Shown one piece after another: positions 32,450 through 41,330 of a stretch of 41,653 nucleotides of DNA (positions are counted from its first letter, which is position 1; each line of letters opens with the position of its first letter). A program made the translations under genes and the position numbers. The DNA is from Sphingobium sp. Ant17 (lineage in GTDB: Bacteria; Pseudomonadota; Alphaproteobacteria; Sphingomonadales; Sphingomonadaceae). A model generated the notes under the pieces. That model had not been told where the DNA came from. It did not search any database and saw only the letters and a program-made list of their open reading frames with translations. Location of the stretch: the NCBI RefSeq assembly GCF_000588875.1, contig NZ_JEMV01000036.1, positions 1 through 41,653 on the forward strand. Reading direction: 5' to 3'.

Positions 32450-32950
32450 ATGAAAATCGAGCTAAAGCACATCCAATATAGCGCCGCGCTGTCGCAAGAA
32501 ACGGCTGCTTACACCGCTGAGATCTGGATCGACGGCGAGCTGGCCTTTCACGCCCGAAACCAGGGAACCGGCGGCGCTGATTTCTATCATCAGGTCGGCC
32601 GATGGACCGAAGGCGAAGTCGACGCCTGGCTCAAGGCCAACCGGTCACCGCGCTCTTTCGGCGACATGACCTTCGATCATGATCTCGAGGCCGAGATAAG
32701 CGACCTTCTTTCGCGCGCCGTCGAAGGCCGTCGGCTGAAGCGCTTGCTGCGCACCAATCTTCTCACGATCGAGAATGATCAGATCCTGCAATATCCGCTG
32801 CGGAAGCGGCCGCTTGCGACCATCGAGCGCGCAGTGCGCGCCACCAATCCCGACGCTGTCGTCGTCAACGACGCCGGCGATGAGGTGTTCGGGCGAGCTT
32901 GGACCTTCTGCTCTCAAGCCACTGACACTCCAAATCGGAGATGGCCATGA
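32450..32950 (+). CDS. Hypothetical protein
   Basis: The 166-residue protein starts MKIELKHIQYSAALSQETAA. It contains AEIWIDGELAFHARNQGTGG and a central helical region (ISDLLSRAVEGRRLKRLLRT). The folded part may be a plasmid-specific nucleic-acid protein, but nothing is diagnostic. It is separated from the methylase-helicase gene by 215 bases in which I see no gene. Confidence 0.65.
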   Translation: MKIELKHIQYSAALSQETAAYTAEIWIDGELAFHARNQGTGGADFYHQVGRWTEGEVDAWLKANRSPRSFGDMTFDHDLEAEISDLLSRAVEGRRLKRLLRTNLLTIENDQILQYPLRKRPLATIERAVRATNPDAVVVNDAGDEVFGRAWTFCSQATDTPNRRWP

Positions 32951-33165
32951 TCCTGGTTCTTGCGACCGTGGCCTCTGGAACGACGGCGCGCCCTCGATAG
33001 CGATCGTCCGACGCACGTCTGGCGAGGCCAGTTCTTTGCCGGCCGCTGGAATCCGGGCGCGCGCAAATCCGCCTCTTTGCCCTTCCGACCACATCGCTGC
33101 CCGGTGTCCGGCACGAACCCGAGACGCCGTGCGGCACCCTTGAAATCACCGAAAGGAAGCACCCC

Positions 33166-36100
33166 ATGCGAAACAGTGCATCCGCGCTGGCTCTCCAGCT
33201 GAGCCTCGACTTCGACCAGATCGTTGCGTCCGCCAGCGAGGCCATTGCCCGCGACATTCGGGAAACGGCGCTCCTTCCATCGGCCGCGATCTCCCTCACC
33301 GCTGCCGCATCGCCAGTTTCGTCCTTCGACTTCTCGCTCGCTGCGGGGCGGGACTTGGCGCCATCCTGGAAGGGCCGCGCACGGGACAACGTCGAGGCGA
33401 TCAAGCTTTTGAACCTCCTGGATCAAGAGCAAAGACCGGCAACACCGGCCGAACAGGAGCGCATCGCCAGGTTCATCGGGTTCGGCGCTTCCGAGCTTGC
33501 GAACAGCATCTTCGCGGATCGCTCGGAGACATTCCGGGAGGGCTGGGAAGACCTCGGAAAGAGCCTGATCACCGAAACCACCGACCGCGAGCTCCAGTCG
33601 CTCAAGCGCGCTACGCAATATGCCCACTACACGCCCGAGTACATCATCCGGGCCATGTGGGACGCCGCCCGGGTCCTTGGCTTCAGCGGCGGGCATATCC
33701 TTGAGCCGGGATGCGGAAGCGGCCTGTTCATGGGGCTTCGGCCGCCCGATCTCTCCGACGGCACGGTGTTCGTCGGCATCGAGAACGACCCCGTCACCGC
33801 CCGCGTCGCCAGCGCGCTCTATCCCAACCAGGTCATCCGCTGCATCGACTTCGACAAGGCATCGCTGCCCGGCGATTTCGACCTGGCGATCGGCAATCCG
33901 CCTTTCTCGAACCTCTCTATCCACAATAAGACGCAACTCGGCCGCCTGGGTCTGTCGCTCCACGACTTCTTCATCGCGAAATCGCTCGAACACGTCCGGC
34001 AAGGCGGCATCGCGATGTTCGTGACGTCGCGATATTCCCTCGACAAAAGCGACCCGAAAGCGCGGCTCCATATAGATTCCATCGCCGATTTCCTCGGCGC
34101 GGTGCGCCTGCCGAGCAAGGCCATGAGGGAGGAGGCCGGCACCGACGTCGTCGTCGATATCCTGCTCTTCCAGAAGCGCGCGCCCGATACTCCGTTCGCC
34201 ATGCGAAACTGGATCGAACTGGCCGAGGTTCCCGACAGCGACGAAGGGTTCGGGTCGCTCCGGATCAACAGCTATTTCCTCGACAATCCCGACCATGTTC
34301 TCGGCGTCCACCAATGGCAAAGCGGCCAGTACGGCATGGAATATTCCTGCGCGGCCGAGCCCGGGGTCGACCTGAGGGACGCGCTCTCGTCCACCTTGTC
34401 GGCGATCGCATCAAGACAGGCAGGCATCTATCGCCCCGTCGAGCGCACCACGTCACTGCGCGACAAGTTCGACGTCACCTTCGACCTCGACGTCGGCACC
34501 GCCGCCGACGAAGCGGAGTTCAAGGAAGGCAGCTATCTCGTTTCGGACGGCATTCTGCGACAGATCGTCAACGGACTTCCGACCGCGGTCGAGGTGAAAA
34601 ACGGGCGCGGCGGTTCGGGCATGTTCGCCAAGCATGCCAACATCGTCAGGGGGCTGATCCCCATCCGGGATACGGTCCGCGCGATCCTGCGCGCCCAGCT
34701 CAATGACCGGCCCTACGCCGACTGCCAAGAAAAGCTGCTCAGCCACTACAGGCACTTCATCAAGAAGCATGGGCCGATCAACCGGACCATCACCAGCATC
34801 CGCATCGATCCGGAAACCGGCGCCGAGAAGGAATATCAGCGCCGCCCTAATCTTCAGCCCTTCCTCGATGACCCCGACGTATGGCTGGTAGCCTCGATCG
34901 AGAATTATGACGAGGCGGATGACGCCGGCACGCCGGGTCCCATCTTCACCGAACGCGTCGTCAAGCCGCCGGTTGTCCAAGAGATCCAATCGGCCCAGGA
35001 TGCCCTGGCGCTGTCGCTCCATGATCGCGGCCGCATCGACATTCCGCTGATCGCCGGGTTGCTCGGGATCACCGAAGTCGAAGCGCTCGCCGACCTTGCC
35101 GGTGATGTCTATCTCGACCCCGTCCGCAGCACGCCCCATTTCGACAATTGGGTTCCGGCCGACGAAGCCCTTTCGGGGCCTGTCCGCACCAAGCTGGCCC
35201 TGGCGCGGGAGAAGGCCGAAACTGATCCGCGGTTCAATGCGACCGTAACTGCTCTCGAAGCCGTCCAGCCCGTCGATCTCAAACCGAGCGAGATCACGGC
35301 GCGTCTCGGGGCGCCCTGGATTCCGGTGGACGTCATCGAAGCGTTCGTCGCCGAAGCCATGGAGGTCCAGACCCGGATCCGTCATACCGTGGCGCTCGCG
35401 AGCTGGACGGTGGACAAGGCCCCGTTCCTCGGACACGTCAGTTCAACCTCGACCTGGGGCACTGCGCGCCGCAGCGCGGCCGACCTGCTCGAAGACGCGC
35501 TCAATTCCCACATACCCAAGATCTACGACATCCACCGGGAGGCGGACGGTTCGGAGCGCCGGGAACTCAACACGACCGACACCGAAGCCGCAAAAGAGAA
35601 GCTGGCGGCGATCAAGTCGACCTTCGAGACCTGGGTCTGGCAGGAAAGCGATCGCGCCGACCGGCTCGTGCGGATCTACAACGATGCCTACAACAACCTC
35701 GTACCCCGCGCATTCAACGGCAAGCATCTGCATCTGCCGGGCGCATCGACGGCGATCAGGATGCGCGATCACCAGAAGCGCGTCATCTGGCGTATCCTAG
35801 CCGCCGGCTCGACCTACGTCGCCCATTCGGTCGGCGCAGGAAAAACCTTCAGCCTGTGCGCCGCCGTGATGGAGCAGCGCCGGCTAGGTCTCGTGAACAA
35901 ACCGATGATCGCGGTGCCCAATCACTGCCTGGCCCAGATCGCGCGCGAGTTCCTGATGCTCTATCCCACGGCACGGATCCTCGTTGCCGACGATACGAAC
36001 TTCGTGCGCGAGAAGCGTCAGCGATTCCTGGCGCGCGCGGCAACCGGCAGCTGGGACGCCATCATCATCACGCATGATGCCTTCAAGTTCATCCCGACGC

Positions 36101-38319
36101 CCGCCGCATTCGAGAAGCAGCTGATCGAAGACCAACTCGCCAGTTACGAGGTGCTGATCACGGGCATCGACAACGAGGATCGTGTCTCCCGCAAGCGCGT
36201 GGAGCGCCTGAAGGAAGGGCTGAAGAACCGACTCGAAAATCTGCAGGCCCGCAAGGACGACCTCGTGCATATCGGCGAGATCGGTATCGACCAGATCCTC
36301 GTCGATGAAGCCCAGCAATTCCGCAAGCTGACCTTCGCGACAAATCTGGGCGACCTCAAAGGGGTCGATCCGGCGGGTTCGCAGCGCGCCTGGGACCTTT
36401 ATGTGAAGAGCCGTTATCTGGCCGGGATCAATCCCGGACGCGAGTTGATCCTCTCGTCTGGAACGCCGATCACCAACACCCTCGGCGAGATGTATACGCT
36501 GCAGCGCTTCATGCAGCCCGACGAGCTCACCGCGAAGGGCTTGCACGAGTTCGACGCCTGGGCGGCGAACTTCGGCGACACGCGCACCGAACTCGAGCTG
36601 CAGCCGAGCGGTAGCTACAAGCCGGTCACCCGCTTCTGCGAGTTCGTGAACGTCGCCGACCTGATGGCGATGTACCGCAGCGTGGCCGACGTCGTGCTGA
36701 AGGACGATCTGCGCCAATATGTCCGGCTGCCCACCATCAAGGGCGGGAAGCGGAAGATCATCGTCGCCAAGTCGGGCGCGCCCTTCAAAGCCTATCAGAG
36801 GGTGCTGGCCGGACGCATCAAGGCCATCGAGAACCGCAGCGGACGGCCACAGAAGGGCGACGACATCCTCTTGTCGGTGATCACCGACGGCAGGCACTCC
36901 GCGATCGATCTCCGCTTCGTCGACCCCATGATGGGGAACGAGGAGGGCAACAAGCTCAATCTCCTGATCGAGAACGCATACCGTATCTGGCACGAGACGC
37001 GCGACTATCGCTACACGGACCCCGAAACCGGCAAACCTTACCCGCTGCCCGGCGCCGTACAGATGATCTTCTCCGACCTCGGCACCGAGGCCGCGCTCGA
37101 GACGCGGGGCTTTTCCGCTTATGTCTGGATCCGCGATCGACTTGTCGCGATGGGCGTGCCTGCGGACCAGATCGCGTTCATCCAGCACTACAAGAAGAAC
37201 AGTGCGAAGCAGCGCCTGTTCAACGACCTCAACCAGGGACGAAAGGGTTTCGTCGTCGGCTCGACCAGCATGATGGGCACCGGGGTAAACGCGCAACAAC
37301 GCCTGATCGCGATGCATCATCTGGATGTCCCCTGGCTCCCCTCCGATATCGAGCAGCGCGAAGGCCGGATCGAGCGCCAGGGGAACCAGAACGACGAAAT
37401 CGAGCTCTACGGCTACGCCACGAGCGGCTCGATGGATGCCACCAACTGGCAAATGCTCGAGCGCAAGGCGCGCTTCATCAACATGGCCATGTCGGGCGAC
37501 CGCTCCATCCGGCGGATCGAGGACGTCGGTTCCAACGTCAATCAGTTCGCCCTGGCAAAGGCGCTCGCATCCGGCGACGACCGCCTGATGAAGAAAGCGG
37601 GTCTCGACGCCGAGGTGGCAAGACTCCTGCGCCTGCGCGATGCGCATATCGACGACCAGTTCAATATCCGCAGGACGATCAGGCGAACGACAGATGATAT
37701 CGAGAACTGCCGCCGGCAGATCGCCTGGCTGGAATCCGACATTGATCAACGTATTCCCACCGATGACGACGAAATCATCTTCGCTTCCGACGGCACGATC
37801 ATCGCCGACCGCAAGGCCGCCGGGGAAAAGATCCTCCGACAGGCTCACGAGATGCGAGCGAGCGGCATTCCCACGCGCCAGATGCTCGGAAACTTCAACG
37901 GCATCGACCTGGAGATTTCGGGCTATGAGGCCAGAGATGACGACGGGCATCGGTGTATCTGCACCACGATCGCCATTCAGCACCACGGCGAACATCGCGG
38001 ATTCGAAGTCACCGACAAAACGCGGTCGAGCACCGTGGTTGGCCGCATCGAGTCTTCCATTCGCAATCTCGACGCCGACCTCGCCAACCTGAGGGCAAAC
38101 CTCGAAGCCGATGAACGGCGCCTCCCGGCGTTCGAGGCGCGCCTGGGTCAGGAATTCTCTGACACTGAATTGCTCGAAGACAAACTTCGGGAACTCGCTG
38201 ACCTCGAAGCCGAGCTGGCAAACACCAAGGGCGAGTTCGAACCAGGCAACGATAACGCGCCCTTGGCCGAGGGCACCCAAGGCGACCTGCTGCCCGACCC
38301 GGCTGTCTCTGCCGCCTGA
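33166..38319 (+). CDS. Giant N6-adenine DNA methylase / SNF2-type helicase fusion
   Basis: The 1717-residue protein has, in order: an N-terminal helical region; a methyltransferase domain with motif I EPGCGSG at about 180 and the catalytic NPPF at 244; a middle region; a superfamily-2 helicase core with Walker A GAGKT at about 890, DEAQ at about 1047, SSGTPITNT, and motif VI QREGRIERQG at about 1397; and a coiled C-terminal tail. Such strawberry-notch-like methylase/helicases are common on sphingomonad plasmids and phage-like elements, where they may protect or remodel element DNA. GAAAGGAAG lies before the ATG. It is the largest gene and all motifs are intact. Confidence 0.93.
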   Translation: MRNSASALALQLSLDFDQIVASASEAIARDIRETALLPSAAISLTAAASPVSSFDFSLAAGRDLAPSWKGRARDNVEAIKLLNLLDQEQRPATPAEQERIARFIGFGASELANSIFADRSETFREGWEDLGKSLITETTDRELQSLKRATQYAHYTPEYIIRAMWDAARVLGFSGGHILEPGCGSGLFMGLRPPDLSDGTVFVGIENDPVTARVASALYPNQVIRCIDFDKASLPGDFDLAIGNPPFSNLSIHNKTQLGRLGLSLHDFFIAKSLEHVRQGGIAMFVTSRYSLDKSDPKARLHIDSIADFLGAVRLPSKAMREEAGTDVVVDILLFQKRAPDTPFAMRNWIELAEVPDSDEGFGSLRINSYFLDNPDHVLGVHQWQSGQYGMEYSCAAEPGVDLRDALSSTLSAIASRQAGIYRPVERTTSLRDKFDVTFDLDVGTAADEAEFKEGSYLVSDGILRQIVNGLPTAVEVKNGRGGSGMFAKHANIVRGLIPIRDTVRAILRAQLNDRPYADCQEKLLSHYRHFIKKHGPINRTITSIRIDPETGAEKEYQRRPNLQPFLDDPDVWLVASIENYDEADDAGTPGPIFTERVVKPPVVQEIQSAQDALALSLHDRGRIDIPLIAGLLGITEVEALADLAGDVYLDPVRSTPHFDNWVPADEALSGPVRTKLALAREKAETDPRFNATVTALEAVQPVDLKPSEITARLGAPWIPVDVIEAFVAEAMEVQTRIRHTVALASWTVDKAPFLGHVSSTSTWGTARRSAADLLEDALNSHIPKIYDIHREADGSERRELNTTDTEAAKEKLAAIKSTFETWVWQESDRADRLVRIYNDAYNNLVPRAFNGKHLHLPGASTAIRMRDHQKRVIWRILAAGSTYVAHSVGAGKTFSLCAAVMEQRRLGLVNKPMIAVPNHCLAQIAREFLMLYPTARILVADDTNFVREKRQRFLARAATGSWDAIIITHDAFKFIPTPAAFEKQLIEDQLASYEVLITGIDNEDRVSRKRVERLKEGLKNRLENLQARKDDLVHIGEIGIDQILVDEAQQFRKLTFATNLGDLKGVDPAGSQRAWDLYVKSRYLAGINPGRELILSSGTPITNTLGEMYTLQRFMQPDELTAKGLHEFDAWAANFGDTRTELELQPSGSYKPVTRFCEFVNVADLMAMYRSVADVVLKDDLRQYVRLPTIKGGKRKIIVAKSGAPFKAYQRVLAGRIKAIENRSGRPQKGDDILLSVITDGRHSAIDLRFVDPMMGNEEGNKLNLLIENAYRIWHETRDYRYTDPETGKPYPLPGAVQMIFSDLGTEAALETRGFSAYVWIRDRLVAMGVPADQIAFIQHYKKNSAKQRLFNDLNQGRKGFVVGSTSMMGTGVNAQQRLIAMHHLDVPWLPSDIEQREGRIERQGNQNDEIELYGYATSGSMDATNWQMLERKARFINMAMSGDRSIRRIEDVGSNVNQFALAKALASGDDRLMKKAGLDAEVARLLRLRDAHIDDQFNIRRTIRRTTDDIENCRRQIAWLESDIDQRIPTDDDEIIFASDGTIIADRKAAGEKILRQAHEMRASGIPTRQMLGNFNGIDLEISGYEARDDDGHRCICTTIAIQHHGEHRGFEVTDKTRSSTVVGRIESSIRNLDADLANLRANLEADERRLPAFEARLGQEFSDTELLEDKLRELADLEAELANTKGEFEPGNDNAPLAEGTQGDLLPDPAVSAA

Positions 38320-38378
38320 GGGCACCGATGGAGCGTGACCTAAGTCCTCGCCAGAATCCATATGTGAAAGGATATCCT

Positions 38379-39074
38379 ATGGCTGATCACACGCGATCCG
38401 CGCATCTCGCGCTGCTGGCGCGCGCCAAGACCGCCCTGGCACCCCATGCCGGGGCATCCGGTGACATTGCCGACACCATTGCCGATCTCGACGCCGCCAT
38501 GGGACGGATCAACCAGATGCCAATTCCCTGGGGCCTTCCTGTCCATCTCGCCATAATCAGCCATGGTCACGGGACCAATGTCGCCGCCGCCGTCAGCCAC
38601 AAGGGGCTGGTGGAACAGGTGGCGGTCTTCTGTCGATCGCGATGGGGTGAGATCAACGACAGCCGTGATCCCGACCGCGTCGATGATCCCGCTGTGGTGC
38701 GCGACTATTTCAATCTTCACCCCGAAGACCAGCTCCTCAGCCGCATGGAGTGGATCGAACCGGAAGTCGGTTATGATCGCGAGCGCCTTGAGATCGGAAA
38801 CTATCTCGCCATGTCATCGTGCCATGTTTCATGGCCGACGACCGCGATGATCGACGAGTGGATGACACGCGAACCGTCCGACCGTCCCATGAGCATCGCC
38901 GATACGCATTATGGCTGGCTTATATGCACCATTGCGTCCTCGTTCGGCGACCCATTCGCGATTCCGGCCGACCTAACCGATACGCTGACATTCGCGCAAA
39001 AAAAGGGTTGCGACTACCTGATCCTGGATCGCGATGCCGCCGCGACCGACCGGCTGCCACATTTCGAGTGGTGA
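38379..39074 (+). CDS. DUF5983-like hypothetical protein
   Basis: The 231-residue protein starts at MADHTRSAH with GAAAGG upstream, 59 bases after the methylase-helicase stop. The C-terminal half (SCHVSWPTTAMIDEWMTREP, IADTHYGWLICTIA, FAQKKGCDYLILDRDA, LPHFEW) matches the DUF5983 pattern as I recall it, with the ending about calling for Cys-Asp-x-Leu/Ile. The N-terminal half is helical. The function is unknown, but this family accompanies methylase-helicase genes on plasmids. Confidence 0.75.
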   Translation: MADHTRSAHLALLARAKTALAPHAGASGDIADTIADLDAAMGRINQMPIPWGLPVHLAIISHGHGTNVAAAVSHKGLVEQVAVFCRSRWGEINDSRDPDRVDDPAVVRDYFNLHPEDQLLSRMEWIEPEVGYDRERLEIGNYLAMSSCHVSWPTTAMIDEWMTREPSDRPMSIADTHYGWLICTIASSFGDPFAIPADLTDTLTFAQKKGCDYLILDRDAAATDRLPHFEW

Positions 39075-39083
39075 CCACCTGAC

Positions 39084-39114
39084 GGGAGGGAAGGGGGGAG
39101 GGGATTTGGGCGGG
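39084..39114 (+). repeat. G-rich tract, possible G-quadruplex (copy 6)
   Basis: Six runs of three or more G (3, 3, 6, 4, 3 and 3) lie in 31 bases, 36 bases before the ATG of the 39150 gene. It is the strongest of the copies. Confidence 0.55.
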
Positions 39115-39149
39115 CGTGAAGATGCGTCCGGACCCCAGGAGAAATCCCC

Positions 39150-39797
39150 ATGTCCTATGACCTGGCCTTTCGGCACCAGCAGGCGCTCGACCCTTCGGCG
39201 CTTCCTACCCTGGCAACCGCCCTCTACGCGCTCAATGCCGCGATCGAGGACTGCCGCAACGCCGGGCGACCGCAAGACAGCGATCCGGCCGTCATCCTGC
39301 TCGCACGCCACCTCGGCACCATCGCCTCGGAGATCGAGGACTCCGATGTCGAACTTCGACGTGCCTGCATCGACGCCATCGCCGATATTCGGCGCAGGCC
39401 CGCACTGATCGCGCTGGCCCACAAGGGCGTCGCCTATGACGAACCCGCGAAGAAGCTGTTCCACAGCGACGGTCGCAAGGCATTGCGCGCGCTGGCCGAC
39501 GCGCTCGGCCTCGCTGAAGACAGTTACGATATTCGTTCGAACCGTGGGGGCATCGCCGTAAGCGGTGAAGTGATCCTCCACGGCGTGAGCATCTACGTGC
39601 AGCTCAGCCTCGGCGCGATGGGTTTCAGCCGCGAAGTGATGTTCCGCAAGGTTGCCGGCCGCAAGGACTATGTCGGCGATCGCAACAACTGGGCATCGGT
39701 CGACGAGCTGGTCCAGCCGGTGCGATTTGCGGCGCGCATCCGCCGCGAACTGCATCTTCCCCGCTCCGACGCTGCGGCAACGCTGCTGGTCGCCTGA
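39150..39797 (+). CDS. Hypothetical protein
   Basis: The 215-residue protein starts after AGGAG. An N-terminal helical region (LPTLATALYALNAAIED, VILLARHLGTIASEIED) is followed by a beta-rich segment (GGIAVSGEVILHGVSIYVQL). It is unrecognised. The next gene starts 12 bases after its stop. Confidence 0.65.
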   Translation: MSYDLAFRHQQALDPSALPTLATALYALNAAIEDCRNAGRPQDSDPAVILLARHLGTIASEIEDSDVELRRACIDAIADIRRRPALIALAHKGVAYDEPAKKLFHSDGRKALRALADALGLAEDSYDIRSNRGGIAVSGEVILHGVSIYVQLSLGAMGFSREVMFRKVAGRKDYVGDRNNWASVDELVQPVRFAARIRRELHLPRSDAAATLLVA

Positions 39798-39809
39798 AGG
39801 AGATCCACC

Positions 39810-40271
39810 ATGGACATCATCGTCGCCCGTTCCCGCATTGCGGGGACGCTGCCTCACTATGTCTATCGCGCGCTGGTGCCCGCCGACACGGTATCCGCCG
39901 AACGCCGGGCGCTTGCCGGTACCGTTGCCGGCCCGAAAAGCGTCGGGCGCGTCCCATGCGTTCGCATAGCCCTGCTGCTGGCGCCCGTGCGCTATTTTGC
40001 GATGGAACATGCCGAGCGAGGCGGGCTTGCTCCCCGCATCGGTCTCCTCGCGCGCCGGATCGAGACACTGATCATCCGAGCCAATTTCCCCGAGATGACC
40101 GCAGGCTCGCTGCCCATCGTGTTCCAGCTCGATGATGACCCCGGTGATGCGTTCACCTGGATCAATATTGACGATCTTACGGACGCTTTCGACCGTCTCG
40201 AACCCGATTTCGACATCCTCACCGCCTTCGATCTCGGACTTCGCGACGCCGATGGCCGCCGCGCCGCGTGA
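39810..40271 (+). CDS. Hypothetical protein
   Basis: The 153-residue protein starts at MDIIVARSRIAG with GAAGGAG upstream. It contains IALLLAPVRYFAMEHAE and an acidic middle (VFQLDDDPGDAFTWINIDDL). No family is recognised. It lies in the same run as its neighbours. Confidence 0.62.
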   Translation: MDIIVARSRIAGTLPHYVYRALVPADTVSAERRALAGTVAGPKSVGRVPCVRIALLLAPVRYFAMEHAERGGLAPRIGLLARRIETLIIRANFPEMTAGSLPIVFQLDDDPGDAFTWINIDDLTDAFDRLEPDFDILTAFDLGLRDADGRRAA

Positions 40272-40317
40272 CGCCGGGCGCCCAACTTCCCTCACCCCGA
40301 ACCGGAGAATCCATGTC

Positions 40318-40902
40318 ATGACCGTTATCGGACACAATTTGATCCGCAGGGTCGAAAGCTTCGACGGCTATGAAATCCTCGCCCATCCGCTTCCCAGCCG
40401 CGACGACCGCGTCTTTCATCGCGGTGAATTCGAAGCCTCACGCGTCTCGGTCACCTATGCCTCCCATGATGTGCGGATTGCCCGACCGACGGGCACCGGG
40501 AGCAGAGGCCGACTTGCAATCCTGATGCACCATGGCGGTGGCCGTCATGTTCTCGAATTCTACGAAAGCGCGTTGCCGATCGCTTCGGCGCTGCTCGCCC
40601 TCCCGGAGCGGGAGCAATATGCCCTTGCCTATACGCTCTTCGAGCAGGCGGACGAATGCGCCGACGGCGCCCGCGCCGCCGAAGCAAGGCGATGGGCCGA
40701 TGCGTTCGTGGACGGCCGCATTCGCAAACGCCGCAGCGGCGGCAAGCGCTATGTCCATATCGAAACTCCGGACGAAAAGACGCTTCGGCTTTCCCAGCCC
40801 TGCCTGAAGTTCGGGTTCCCGCCCGACCAGTTCGCCGGCTCGCCGCCAGGCGATCGCTCAGACTCTCAAGCCATCAGCCGCGCCGATCCCCCATCGGCGT
40901 GA
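40318..40902 (+). CDS. Hypothetical protein
   Basis: The 194-residue protein starts at MTVIGHNLIRRVE with CGGAG upstream. An ATG-TCA-TGA mini-ORF overlaps its start (40313-40321). Notable segments are LAILMHHGGGRHVLEFYESA, the helix YALAYTLFEQADECADGARA and a basic RIRKRRSGGKRY stretch. It is unrecognised. Confidence 0.62.
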   Translation: MTVIGHNLIRRVESFDGYEILAHPLPSRDDRVFHRGEFEASRVSVTYASHDVRIARPTGTGSRGRLAILMHHGGGRHVLEFYESALPIASALLALPEREQYALAYTLFEQADECADGARAAEARRWADAFVDGRIRKRRSGGKRYVHIETPDEKTLRLSQPCLKFGFPPDQFAGSPPGDRSDSQAISRADPPSA

Positions 40903-40955
40903 TGCACCGATTTGCCCCCGGCACATGACCGCCGCGCCCCTTGAAAGGACGATCA

Positions 40956-41330
40956 ATGACCAGCTTCACCGCAACATATAGCCCCGAGGACAACAAGATC
41001 CGCCTCTATGCGTCGTCGCGTCTCGACGCCGAGACCTATGCACGGGTCAAGGAGGCTGGCTTCCAATGGGCCCCGAAGCAGGAGCTTTTCGTTGCTCCCA
41101 AATGGACGCCGCAGCGCGAGGACCTTGCCGTCGAACTGGCGGGCGAGATCGAAGCCGAAGAGATGACGCTCGCCGAACGCGCCGCGATCAAGGCCGAACG
41201 TCTCGACGGCCTCGCGCACAAACGCCACGCCGAAGCCAATGCCTTCGCCCGCCGTGCCGACGAGCTCTCGCAGGCCTTCCATATGGGCCAGCCCATCCTT
41301 GTCGGTCATCATAGCGAGCTGGACTTGTAA
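40956..41330 (+). CDS. DUF3560-domain protein, C-terminally truncated
   Basis: The 124-residue protein opens with the DUF3560 block: FTATYSPEDNKIRLYASSRL, DAETYARVKEAGFQWAPKQE, LFVAPKWTPQREDLAVEL, then GQPILVGHHSE. Intact family members, common beside methylase-helicase genes on plasmids, run on from HHSE into a basic helix and are much longer. Here the frame leaves the family pattern after HHSE and stops (LDL), so the gene is cut by a junction near 41315. The function is unknown. GAAAGGA precedes the ATG. Confidence 0.85.
   Translation: MTSFTATYSPEDNKIRLYASSRLDAETYARVKEAGFQWAPKQELFVAPKWTPQREDLAVELAGEIEAEEMTLAERAAIKAERLDGLAHKRHAEANAFARRADELSQAFHMGQPILVGHHSELDL

Noticed and set aside
32914..34320. 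468-codon minus-strand frame over the methylase gene start
   Set aside because: It is antisense to recognisable methylase sequence and has no known domain.
35884..38361. 825-codon open frame antisense to the methylase-helicase gene
   Set aside because: It mirrors the codon bias of the plus-strand gene, where helicase motifs are clear. Long antisense frames are common in high G+C DNA and this one shows no domain.
38973..40337. 454-codon minus-strand frame
   Set aside because: It covers three well-started plus-strand genes with good ribosome sites and resembles no family.
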